From the NCBI GenBank assembly GCA_958295955.1, contig OY282420.1:2308435-2372434 (forward strand): a stretch of DNA of 64,000 nt, given 5' to 3'. The stretch is from an uncultured Bryobacterales bacterium. GTDB lineage: Bacteria; Acidobacteriota; Terriglobia; Bryobacterales; UBA6623. The position numbers and the translations under genes are program-made. Under the pieces are notes generated by a model that did no database searches, was not told the DNA's origin, and worked only from the letters and a program-made list of their open reading frames with translations. Shown here piece by piece: positions 45,812-54,014 of this stretch. The first letter of the stretch is position 1; each line of letters begins with the position of its first letter.

Positions 45812-47170
45812 CTACTCCGCCTCGCGCTCGCCGTTTTCCAGCGGCACGGGGATAAACGCTTTTTGTTCCTTGCCCGAGGCGGCGTCGTAAAGCCGCACCA
45901 CGCCGTCGAAACCGGCGGTCGCGAGCTGTTTCCCGCCGGGGTGAAAGGCAATCGTGAAAATGCCTCCGCTGTGACCTTTGCAGGCGGCGACCCGGCGGCC
46001 GGATTCCGTATCGTAGATGGGCGCTTCCGAAGCGATCCCGCCGACCGCGATGCGCGCGCCGTCGGGACTGAACGCCAAGGCGAAAATCTTTCCTTCCTGT
46101 TCTTCGAACTTGTGGATCAAGGTCGAATCGTCGGCGATCTTCAGCGCCCGCGGGCGGTCCATCGTGTAGAGATAGGGCACGCGATCTTCGCCGCCGATCA
46201 AGATGTAATCGCGGCGGGGATGCCGCGCAACCGCATAGAGTTTTTCGCGCAGGAGATTGACGTTTTCGCGGAACGCGCCGGATTCGGCGTCGGCCAACCT
46301 CGCGGCGCGGTCGCGGCCGACCGAGACAATCCTTTTGCCGTCGATGCCGTAAACCGTCTGCAGCACCCAGTCTTCATGGTGGCCGGCCTTGAAGAGTTCT
46401 TTCCCCGTCTCCAACTCCACCGCGCGCACGGTCTTGTCGGCCGCGCCGAACGCAACCCGTTTTCCATCCGGCGAGACATCCCCCGCGAAAAGCGTGTCCG
46501 CGGTCGCCGTAACCGAGCGTATCTGTTTCCGCGAGGCGACGTCCCAGACCTGGATCTCGCCGAAGCGGGCCGGCGTGCCGCCGACCGCCACGAGCAAAGC
46601 GCCGTCGGGCGTAAACGAAAGCGAATGAATTTTGTCCGAGCGGCCCAGCAGCCGCGCTTGGATGCCCGACCCGTCGGCCTTGTGCAGGACGATTTCCTTG
46701 AAGCCCCCGACGGCAAGCGTGCGGCCGTCCGGAGAAAACGCCATGCCGGTGATTACGGGCGGCTGCGTATAGGACGGCGGCTCTTTGGGGACTTGCGGCG
46801 CTCTTGCCTCCGCGGGCGTGTCGTCTTCCGCTCCTTCCCGCACCCAGCGCGCCAGCAACTCGACGGCTTCGTCCGGGAGGTTCGGCCCGCCGAGCGGCAT
46901 ACGCGGCTCCAACGCGCCGTTGACTGACCGCACCAGCGGACTCGTGTCCGGCGCCCCCTTGGCAATCGCGCTGCCGTGTTTCTTGCCGCCCTTGAGAATG
47001 CCGGTATATTCGGTCAACACCAAGTCGCTCATCTTGCTCGCGGGTTGATGGCAGCCCGAGCAGTAGCGCTGGATTACAGGCCGAACCTCGTTGTAGTAGC
47101 TGACCGGAGCGGCGGCCTGCGCCAGCGCCGCGAGCAAGGCGGCAGCCGCCGGGCAGAAAAGGCGTTTCAT
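45812..47170 (-). CDS. CxxCH-domain and WD40-repeat protein
   Basis: The 452-aa exported protein (signal KRLFCPAAAALLAALAQAAA) carries a planctomycete-type cytochrome motif CSGCH at residues 37-41 and LEPRMPLGGPNLP with the likely axial Met. WD40/YVTN-type blades follow: PVITGMAFSPDGRTLAVGGF, KIHSLSFTPDGALLVAVGGT, DVSPDGKRVAFGAADKTVRA and AFHPGGKQLATAGFDGVVRL. It heads the minus-strand cluster running to the sulfatase at 38751. It may deliver electrons for, or organise, the PSD1/PPC partners in the periplasm. Confidence 0.88.
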   Translation of the reverse strand: MKRLFCPAAAALLAALAQAAAPVSYYNEVRPVIQRYCSGCHQPASKMSDLVLTEYTGILKGGKKHGSAIAKGAPDTSPLVRSVNGALEPRMPLGGPNLPDEAVELLARWVREGAEDDTPAEARAPQVPKEPPSYTQPPVITGMAFSPDGRTLAVGGFKEIVLHKADGSGIQARLLGRSDKIHSLSFTPDGALLVAVGGTPARFGEIQVWDVASRKQIRSVTATADTLFAGDVSPDGKRVAFGAADKTVRAVELETGKELFKAGHHEDWVLQTVYGIDGKRIVSVGRDRAARLADAESGAFRENVNLLREKLYAVARHPRRDYILIGGEDRVPYLYTMDRPRALKIADDSTLIHKFEEQEGKIFALAFSPDGARIAVGGIASEAPIYDTESGRRVAACKGHSGGIFTIAFHPGGKQLATAGFDGVVRLYDAASGKEQKAFIPVPLENGEREAE

Positions 47171-47214
47171 GGCAGGAACCGTGCGCTCCTATTGTAACCC
47201 CGAAAGGCAACCCG

Positions 47215-47390
47215 TCTTGGGCCGATACAAGATGAGGCTGAAGGAGGGGGAAGCATGGGGGAAGGTGGGCAAGCAGCGGGCGCCGGCAGTCGCTATGCGG
47301 CAAGGCGCAGAGTTGAGTCTGGAACAGATCGCGGCATTTCCGGCGGGGACGGAGGACGTCGTTTTTGGAGCGGAGAGCCGGGCGCAGCGC
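47215..47390 (+). mobile_element. IS-like 5' remnant, copy 2, with start of a transposase-like frame
   Basis: The 302-bp gap 47171-47472 holds no intact gene. Positions 47215-47310 match 19740-19833 in inverted orientation. Beyond the match, from an ATG at 47295, the frame reads RQGAELSLEQIAAFPAGTED, then VVFGAESRAQR and a stop at 47391. This resembles, from memory, the N-terminus of integrase-core transposases (LSLEQIxAFLxGxExVxF). The rest of the transposase is missing. The remnant abuts the AT-richer helicase gene. Confidence 0.5.
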
Positions 47391-47472
47391 TAGCGGTTGC
47401 GCGCGGCCACGCCGAGCGGGCCTGCGCCGCGAGCGCCAACTCCACGGGCGGGGCGAGTGCAGGCGCGTCGTT

Positions 47473-50151
47473 CTACTGCCAACTCTGAGCGAACGCTTCT
47501 TCCAATTCCGCCATGACTGCCGGCAGTTCCCGCTCGCACGTCATCCCAAGATAGGCAGCCGCCCTTGTGGCGCCGACATAAAGAAATTTATCGAACAGCT
47601 TGGGGCGACGTTCTGCAAGCTTGTCGATTCCAACGAAAAACACCGCTTCGAACTCCAATCCTTTGATGTGTTCGACGTTGACCACCCGAACCGAGCCGTC
47701 ATTTCCGCGCACCTGCCCGTCCGTACAGGGGGTAACCTTGATGTTCCGGTCCGCTAAAGAGTCACGGAGGGCAGTCGTGATTTTACGCACTTCGTCCTCA
47801 TCGTTCACAAGCACCGCGACCGAGGGCAGTTCGCAGACAAACTTTTCGATTTCTACGATGCGTCCGGTCAGCCAATCTGCAATCGCCGGCGCCTCGGTCA
47901 TGTTTTTCGCCAGCACCGGCGCAACGCCGTCATTGTCCACATAGTCGGGCAACGCGGCATTGGCGGCTCCGTTTTCCGACAGTTCCGCGATTCGCTGGGC
48001 GAGGTCATGCAACTGACGGCTCTGCCTGTACGCTACGGAGATAGCCTTGGTATCCATATCGGGAACCGCCCACTTCATATCCTCGAGTGATCGTGCGCCC
48101 CAACTGGTAATGCGCTGGTTGAAGTCACCGCAAGCGCAAAACGAACGCGTTCCGGGTCGCGCCAACGCCGCCATGCATGCCAGTTGAACCGGCGAGAAAT
48201 CGGTTGCTTCGTCCACAAGCACCTGCGTTCGGTACAACTGCTGTAATCTCTCTAATACGACGCTTGCCGGATTATCCGCATTGCGCAAGCTTCGAGCGCC
48301 CGTAATCAGATCGTCTGCGGCGCGGATCATGGTCAACAGGACGATGTCCACTTCCAGAGGATGGATATCCGCAGGGCGAAATCCGTCGGCGCAGTACCAA
48401 CGGCTCTCGCGCTGCCGAATGCGACGAAACCACCGATACCGTGCCGGTACGCCGTTGATGTATCTACGGACAGGGTTTACAAACCGTCTGAGCGCCGATT
48501 GAACCACAAGACTGCCGCCGACATCCAGCAGTGCCTGTTCGCTGAGCGATCGGTCGCCTATCCATTCGAGCAGCCTTCCTGTGCGGCTTGCCTTGCGGAC
48601 TCGCCGCCCTGTTGCCCGCGCCCTGGCGCGTGAACGAACCGCCCGCATGTAATGTTGTAGGGCAGTTGCCGGCCTGCCTGTTGGCTGATTGGGATCCTCC
48701 TCCTCATCGTCTTCCGAATCCTGATCTTCCGGCTCATCGTTCGTCTCACCCAGTCCCTCGATGAATCGCGCCATGTCATCGAGAAACTGCTTGCCCTGTT
48801 TGATCAGCGTGCTGCGAATCTTTTCATCCGTGACCTCCTTCATGCTCTTGACCAAAACTTGTATCTCACTTCCCAGAGCCGCGAGGGACACAAAGGCGCC
48901 GGGATGCGGTTTGGGTCCGGCTTTCTCCAGGATCGCCAGAATCTTGCCGGCGAGTTCAGATATCTCTTGTGTCGGGCTCTCGCTCAAGCTCCGGGCTGCA
49001 TCCCGTATCTCGTTCCAAAAGTCCGTTTTTTGCCATTCATCGAAATCGGAAAACCAAGCTGTCTGATCGGTTTCGGTCCCGGCCTCGAGAGTCCGCACAG
49101 CATCCTTCATCACGAAAGAATTCCTGTTGACAGCCGCGCGCAAAATACCAAACACGTTCCTTGCCAAGTCGTTGCGGAAGTCAGTCCAGGTGCGGACGCA
49201 GGAATCCGGCGCCGGGACGCCTTCCCTGTTGAACGCCTCTTTCAAATACAGCTTCAGTAGTTCCGTCGGCGTGAACATGATCCAGCTTTTTCCGTGATCG
49301 TTTTCACCGCCGAAAGCGTTGGATTGGATTGATTGCCGCTCATCCTCGTCCAGGAACGCCGGATCACGCTTCTGTCCAAGTCGTTTTATCAGCGTCGTTG
49401 TCTTGCCCGTACCGGGAGCGCCCAGAATGAGTAGGCGGCTGTCCAATGGCAGGCGGAAGATATCGTCCTGATACCGGTCGAGGATGGGCTGGTCGCGCAG
49501 ATCCATTTTCTGGATAACGCTGCGGCGCAGCCCTTGCCACACCTTTTCTTCCGCCAGTAGGCTCTCAAGCCATGCGGCGTCTATTTCATCGCCATCTGGT
49601 CTGAGCAAAGTGCGCAGCGACTCAACGGTTAGCGGCCCATAATCACCGCCTTCGAGGGTCGAGTCTCGGGAGTCCCATTCCTGGTTAACCCATATCGGAT
49701 GGAGCTTTGCATTCTCCAGAACCTCGACGGAGATCGTTTCACCGCCGGGCAAAGCAACGGTATGTTCTTCCCCGATGGGAAGAGCGGCCAAGCGTCCCAG
49801 TGGCGAACGATAGCTCACCAACTTGATTCCTGTATCGTCGGTGCGAGGCGGCGCCGCGCGGCAGATGTAGTGCGTTATCTCGTCTCCGCTTTCGTCGATC
49901 ACTGCCACGCGGGCGATAGCCGGCTCACGGCTCAGCACCTCGTAGCCTTCGATCGCGTCCTTTTTGATCTCTTGTATCTCCTTGTCTGCACTCGATGAAG
50001 TCCACGAATTGGGATTGGCTAATGTTTCGGATCCGCTGGCGGGCGATGCGCCGGCAAGTTGAGACTCGGCGGCTTCGGCTACCTTCGAGAAGGTGTCCAA
50101 ACTCTCCTTCGCAATGTCTTTGATGCGGTCCTGGGTGTCCACGGAATCCAT
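47473..50151 (-). CDS. UvrD/Rep-like SF1 helicase with GreA/GreB C-terminal domain
   Basis: The ATG at 50151 (GGAGG about 11 bases upstream) gives 892 aa. Residues 1-65 are helical and charged. Residues 78-150 match the FKBP-like GreA/GreB C-terminal domain: RVAVIDESGDEITHYICRAA, then LVSYRSPLGRLAALPIGEEH and TVALPGGETISVEVLE. The SF1 core has Walker A GAPGTGKTTTLIKRL (244-258), an acidic linker at 472-488, Walker B VLVDEATDFSPVQL (644-657), RQSRQLHDLAQRIAEL, motif V VNVEHIKGLEFEAVFFVGID and motif VI FLYVGATRAA. HelD-type helicases also enter the RNA-polymerase secondary channel, so this probably acts on RNA polymerase. GC is lower than in its neighbours. Confidence 0.85.
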   Translation of the reverse strand: MDSVDTQDRIKDIAKESLDTFSKVAEAAESQLAGASPASGSETLANPNSWTSSSADKEIQEIKKDAIEGYEVLSREPAIARVAVIDESGDEITHYICRAAPPRTDDTGIKLVSYRSPLGRLAALPIGEEHTVALPGGETISVEVLENAKLHPIWVNQEWDSRDSTLEGGDYGPLTVESLRTLLRPDGDEIDAAWLESLLAEEKVWQGLRRSVIQKMDLRDQPILDRYQDDIFRLPLDSRLLILGAPGTGKTTTLIKRLGQKRDPAFLDEDERQSIQSNAFGGENDHGKSWIMFTPTELLKLYLKEAFNREGVPAPDSCVRTWTDFRNDLARNVFGILRAAVNRNSFVMKDAVRTLEAGTETDQTAWFSDFDEWQKTDFWNEIRDAARSLSESPTQEISELAGKILAILEKAGPKPHPGAFVSLAALGSEIQVLVKSMKEVTDEKIRSTLIKQGKQFLDDMARFIEGLGETNDEPEDQDSEDDEEEDPNQPTGRPATALQHYMRAVRSRARARATGRRVRKASRTGRLLEWIGDRSLSEQALLDVGGSLVVQSALRRFVNPVRRYINGVPARYRWFRRIRQRESRWYCADGFRPADIHPLEVDIVLLTMIRAADDLITGARSLRNADNPASVVLERLQQLYRTQVLVDEATDFSPVQLACMAALARPGTRSFCACGDFNQRITSWGARSLEDMKWAVPDMDTKAISVAYRQSRQLHDLAQRIAELSENGAANAALPDYVDNDGVAPVLAKNMTEAPAIADWLTGRIVEIEKFVCELPSVAVLVNDEDEVRKITTALRDSLADRNIKVTPCTDGQVRGNDGSVRVVNVEHIKGLEFEAVFFVGIDKLAERRPKLFDKFLYVGATRAAAYLGMTCERELPAVMAELEEAFAQSWQ

Positions 50152-50389
50152 TATTGTGATTCCTCCATGTTTTTGATCTTGTGACTGCGATGGCAGCTTC
50201 CCTGTCAATGAACAATAATAAACCGGTCGTCAACTTGTGTGACGCACCTTCAAGCAGGCGGCGAGTTGGAAGCCGAACCCTGTGCGCGGACAATCTTCAA
50301 AGGACGTTCCAAGCGTTTTGAAGCGCCTTTTAACGGCCTTTACAAATACGGTGGGCCGCAAGCAGCGGGGCCTCTGCTATCTTGTGCGC

Positions 50390-51889
50390 ATGTCGGTGCG
50401 TGTTGCCTGCTGCCTGTTTTTGCTCGGCCTGCCGTTCGGGGCTGCCCGCGGCGCTCTGCCGAATATCGTTTTCATCCTGGCCGACGATCTGGGCTACGGC
50501 GACCTGAGTTGCTACGGCGCGACGAAGGTCCAAACCCCCAACATCGACCGGCTGGCCAAAGAGGGCATGCGCTTCACCGACGCGCACTCGCCGCACTCGG
50601 TCTGTACGCCCACGCGGTACGGCCTGCTGACCGGCCGTTACGCTTGGCGGACATGGGCGAAGAGCCGCTGCGTCTGGTCCGACGACCCGCTGTTGATCGA
50701 CACCGAGCGCATGACGCTGCCGAAGCTGCTGCGCTCCGCGGGCTACGCCGCGGGCTGCGTGGGCAAGTGGCACCTCGGCTTCGGCGCGCCGGGGCAGGCG
50801 GGATGGCTCGGTAGCCTCGGCCCGGACTACAACGCCCCGCTCAAGCCCGGCCCGCTCGAAACGGGCTTCGATTATTTCTACGGCATCCCCCATGTCGGCC
50901 AGTTCCCGCACGTTTACATCGAGAACCACCGCGTTGTCGGACTGCGCAAAGACTCGCCGCTGCGCATCGTTCGCGACGAGCGTCTGGCCGGGCGCAGCTC
51001 GTTCCTGGAACGTTTCAACCTCACTCCCCGACACCTGTTCAGCGGCGGCGAAGACGCCCTCTACCGGCACGAAGACCTGGCGGTTCACTTGACCGAAAAA
51101 GCGGTCGAATGGCTGCACGCCAATCGGCGGAAACGGTTTTTTTTGTACTTCGCGCAGCGCAACGTCCATTCGCCGCTCAAGCCCAACGCGCGCTTCGCGG
51201 GGAAAAGCGAGATCGGCGTTTACGGCGACTTCATCCTGGAGCTCGATTGGTCGGTCGGTCGCATCCTGGACACGTTGGACGAACTGGGGCTGACCGAAGA
51301 CACGCTCGTGTTCTTCTCCAGCGACAACGGCGGCGTGCAAATGGGACACCGGCCGGCCGACATCGTCGATTACGACGGCCACAAGGCCAATGGTCCGCTG
51401 CGCGGGCAAAAGACCGAGATTTACGAAGGCGGCCACCGCGTCCCGCTGCTGGTCCGTCTGCCGGGAACCGTCAAGCCGGCGACGGTTTCCGACCGACTGG
51501 TTGCCCTGACGGACACGATCGCCACAATTTCCGAGTTGATCGAAAAGCCGCTGCCGCTGCAGGCCGCCGAAGACAGCTTCAGCTATCTCTCCGCGCTGAC
51601 GGGAGGAGCGCCCCAAAGCGCGGTCCGCGACACGATCGTGCATGACGGCAACCGCGGCAAGTTCGCCGTCAGGGAAGGCAATTGGAAGCTGTTGCTGACG
51701 CAAGGCGGAGGGGGCATCGGCGCGGACGACCGGGAGTTCGACCCCGGCCGGCCGCCGGCGCAACTTTACGACCTCGCCGCAGATCTCGAAGAGCGAACGA
51801 ACCTCTACGACAGCCGCCGGGATATCGCCGCCAAGCTCACGGCGCTGTTGGCAAGGATTCGCGACAGGGGACGGCAACGCGTCGAATGA
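50390..51889 (+). CDS. secreted arylsulfatase
   Basis: From ATG 50390 the product is 499 aa with a signal peptide (SVRVACCLFLLGLPFGAARG). The sulfatase core is complete: NIVFILADDLGYGDLSCYGA (metal Asp pair), formylglycine motif in HSVCTPTRYGLLTGRYAWR, CVGKWHLGF, LYFAQRNVHSPLKPNARF and FFSSDNGGVQMGH. It hydrolyses sulfate esters after Cys-to-formylglycine maturation. The 238-bp gap before it, next to the helicase gene, holds the promoter and nothing else recognised. It is followed 62 bp later by the SoxC-like gene. Confidence 0.92.
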   Translation: MSVRVACCLFLLGLPFGAARGALPNIVFILADDLGYGDLSCYGATKVQTPNIDRLAKEGMRFTDAHSPHSVCTPTRYGLLTGRYAWRTWAKSRCVWSDDPLLIDTERMTLPKLLRSAGYAAGCVGKWHLGFGAPGQAGWLGSLGPDYNAPLKPGPLETGFDYFYGIPHVGQFPHVYIENHRVVGLRKDSPLRIVRDERLAGRSSFLERFNLTPRHLFSGGEDALYRHEDLAVHLTEKAVEWLHANRRKRFFLYFAQRNVHSPLKPNARFAGKSEIGVYGDFILELDWSVGRILDTLDELGLTEDTLVFFSSDNGGVQMGHRPADIVDYDGHKANGPLRGQKTEIYEGGHRVPLLVRLPGTVKPATVSDRLVALTDTIATISELIEKPLPLQAAEDSFSYLSALTGGAPQSAVRDTIVHDGNRGKFAVREGNWKLLLTQGGGGIGADDREFDPGRPPAQLYDLAADLEERTNLYDSRRDIAAKLTALLARIRDRGRQRVE

Positions 51890-51951
51890 AAATTTTCAGG
51901 GAACCGCCCGCTGCGCATTTTGCCCTGCCAAAGGAGTAGAATTGGGTTACC

Positions 51952-53175
51952 GTGCCCAAAGATGCTTCCAGTCGACGCGCTTTTCTCGGAGCCGGCGCCC
52001 TGCTCGGAACGGCGCTCGGCGCCTGCCGGACGCAAGAGTCCGCGCCGCCGGCCGAACAGGAACTGCCCAGTCTGCTGGGAGAGCCGGTCCGCCGTTACGG
52101 CGCAAGAAGCCCGCATGAAACCGCGGCTCGCGCAATTCGCGAGACGCAGACGCCCGAGGCGTCGTCGTCCCGAACGCCGCTCGGCGACTCGTACGGCACG
52201 GTCACGCCTTCCGCGCTGCACTTCGAGCGCCATCATGCGGGCGTCCCGGCGATCGACCCGGCCGAGCACAAGCTGTTGATTCATGGGTTGGTCGAGCGGC
52301 CGCTCGTTTTCTCCGTGGATGACGTCAAGCGGCTGCCCTCCGTCTCGCAGCCGTACTTCATCGAATGCTCGGGCAACAGCGGGGGCGAGTGGTCGCCGGC
52401 GGGAGCGCCCACCGTACAGCTCAGCCACGGCTTGGCCGCTTGCAGCGAATGGACCGGCGTTCCGCTCAAGATGCTGCTGGCCGAAGCCGGAGTCCAGGCC
52501 GGCGCAAAGTGGCTGCTCGCCGAGGGCGCCGACGCCTGCAAGATGCAACGCAGCGTCACGCTGGAGAAAGCGCTCGACGATGCGCTCGTCGCTTACGGGC
52601 AGAACGGCGAAGCGCTGCGGCCCGAGCAGGGCTACCCCCTGCGGCTGGTGCTGCCGGGCTGGGAAGGCAACGCCAACGTCAAATGGCTGCGCCGCATCAA
52701 GCTCACCGAGGGGCCGCAGTACGTCAAGGACGAAACGTCCAAGTACACCGAGTTGATGGAAGACGGCAAGGCATGGATATTCACTCTGGAGATGGACGCC
52801 AAATCGGTCATTACCTCGCCGTCCGGCGGGCAAACGATCGGGGCGCAAGGCTACCGTGAGATCAGCGGGCTTGCCTGGTCCGGCCGGGGAAAGATCGTGC
52901 GGGTCGAAGTCTCGACCGACGGCGGCGGCTCCTGGGCCGAAGCCAAGCTTCAGGAACCGGTGCGGACGAAGGCTTTTACCCGTTTCACGCTCGATTGGCA
53001 ATGGGCCGGCGGGGAAGCCGTGCTGCTGTCGCGCTGTCGCGACGAAACCGGCTATGTCCAGCCGACGCTCGCGGAATTGATTGCCGAAAGAGGGCGCAAA
53101 TCCGCCTATCATTGCAACCGCATCAAAGGCTGGAAAGTCGCTGCCGATGGGAGTGTGAGCAATGCGCAAGCTTGA
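51952..53175 (+). CDS. soxC: SoxC-like molybdopterin sulfite/sulfane dehydrogenase subunit
   Basis: The 407-aa protein (GTG start) has a Tat-type signal (SSRRAFLGAGALLGTALGAC) and a sulfite-oxidase fold. The molybdenum cysteine is in YFIECSGNSGGEWSPAGAP (C139). HFERHHAGVP, LRLVLPGWEGNANVKWLRRI and the C-terminal dimerisation domain (GKIVRVEVSTDGGGSWAEAK) match SoxC more closely than YedY. With a cytochrome directly downstream it forms a SoxCD-like pair that oxidises sulfite or sulfane sulfur in the periplasm. Other sox genes are not present, so sulfite detoxification is an equal possibility. Confidence 0.88.
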   Translation: MPKDASSRRAFLGAGALLGTALGACRTQESAPPAEQELPSLLGEPVRRYGARSPHETAARAIRETQTPEASSSRTPLGDSYGTVTPSALHFERHHAGVPAIDPAEHKLLIHGLVERPLVFSVDDVKRLPSVSQPYFIECSGNSGGEWSPAGAPTVQLSHGLAACSEWTGVPLKMLLAEAGVQAGAKWLLAEGADACKMQRSVTLEKALDDALVAYGQNGEALRPEQGYPLRLVLPGWEGNANVKWLRRIKLTEGPQYVKDETSKYTELMEDGKAWIFTLEMDAKSVITSPSGGQTIGAQGYREISGLAWSGRGKIVRVEVSTDGGGSWAEAKLQEPVRTKAFTRFTLDWQWAGGEAVLLSRCRDETGYVQPTLAELIAERGRKSAYHCNRIKGWKVAADGSVSNAQA

Positions 53176-53257
53176 GGCGCGCCGCAGGCGCGCCACTGGA
53201 GAATTGAGCGTGAACTGCTGCCCGGGCCGCAAAGACAGTGGAGAGCAAAACCGCCGC

Positions 53258-53782
53258 ATGGGGCGGCGCATAGCCCTTTGGGCCGCGGTTCCGGCGCTCG
53301 CGGCCGGCATCGTTTCGGCGCAGCAGTACGGCTTGGGGCGCAGCGCCGGTACGGACGAGATCGCGGCGTGGGACATCACCATCGGCCCGCAGGGCAAGGG
53401 ATTGCCGCACGGCGCCGGCGCCGCCCGCGAGGGCGCGCAAGTTTACGAAGTCCGCTGCAAGGAATGCCACGGCGAAGCCGGCGCGGGCGGCGATCAGGTC
53501 GGCTTCGTCGGCAAGCCGGAGCAACTGGTCGGCGAGAAAACGGTGCGCAATGTCGGCAGCTTCTGGCCCTACGCCACGACGTTGTTCGACTACACCCGCC
53601 GGGCGATGCCGTTCGACCGGCCGGGCACGTTGACCGACGACCAGATCTACGCCGTGACCGCCTACATCCTGTATTTGAACGGCATCGTCGGCGAAGACGA
53701 GACGATGGACGCGGAAACTCTGCCCCAGGTGAAAATGCCTAACCGCGGCGGGTTCATCCGCGACCCGCGCCGAAAACCGTAA
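53258..53782 (+). CDS. SoxD/SorB-like c-type cytochrome
   Basis: The ATG at 53258 starts a clean signal peptide (GRRIALWAAVPALAAGIVSA), giving 174 aa. Earlier in-frame starts (ATG 53162, which overlaps the soxC stop) cannot be excluded. Haem-c motif CKECHGEAGAGG lies near residue 70, with the distal Met in RRAMPFDRPGTLTDDQIYAV and TAYILYLNGIVGEDETMDAE, a SoxD-like segment. It should accept electrons from the molybdenum subunit encoded just upstream and pass them to the respiratory chain. Confidence 0.87.
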   Translation: MGRRIALWAAVPALAAGIVSAQQYGLGRSAGTDEIAAWDITIGPQGKGLPHGAGAAREGAQVYEVRCKECHGEAGAGGDQVGFVGKPEQLVGEKTVRNVGSFWPYATTLFDYTRRAMPFDRPGTLTDDQIYAVTAYILYLNGIVGEDETMDAETLPQVKMPNRGGFIRDPRRKP

Positions 53783-53812
53783 CCGCAACCCACTCGAATT
53801 TTACCCGGGCGG

Positions 53813-53971
53813 TTGGCCGGCCCGGAGACGCTCACTGCGGCTGCTTTACGGATTCTGCCGGCGCTTTCCGGAGAAGATCTTCATGGGTGCGGAATGATGC
53901 AAGAGGTTCGCCGTCAGACCGCCGGCCGGTACGACTTGTGGCCCGGCGCGCTGTACGACAACTTGCAGCGG
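53813..53971 (+). pseudogene. truncated PadR-family regulator
   Basis: The frame reads LTAAALRILPALSGEDLHGC, then GMMQEVRRQTAGRYDLWPGA and LYDNLQR, the winged-helix N-terminus of PadR repressors (usual HGYxIMxEV and GPGTLYxxLxR). It then turns into unrelated residues and stops at 54040. The recognition wing and dimerisation helix are missing, Tyr of HGY is Cys, and the first Gly of GPGTLY is Trp. Only about half of the gene survives. Confidence 0.7.
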
Positions 53972-54014
53972 CAGCCGCGATTTCTTGTTGCGCGAGCCGC
54001 AAACACGAAGCGGC

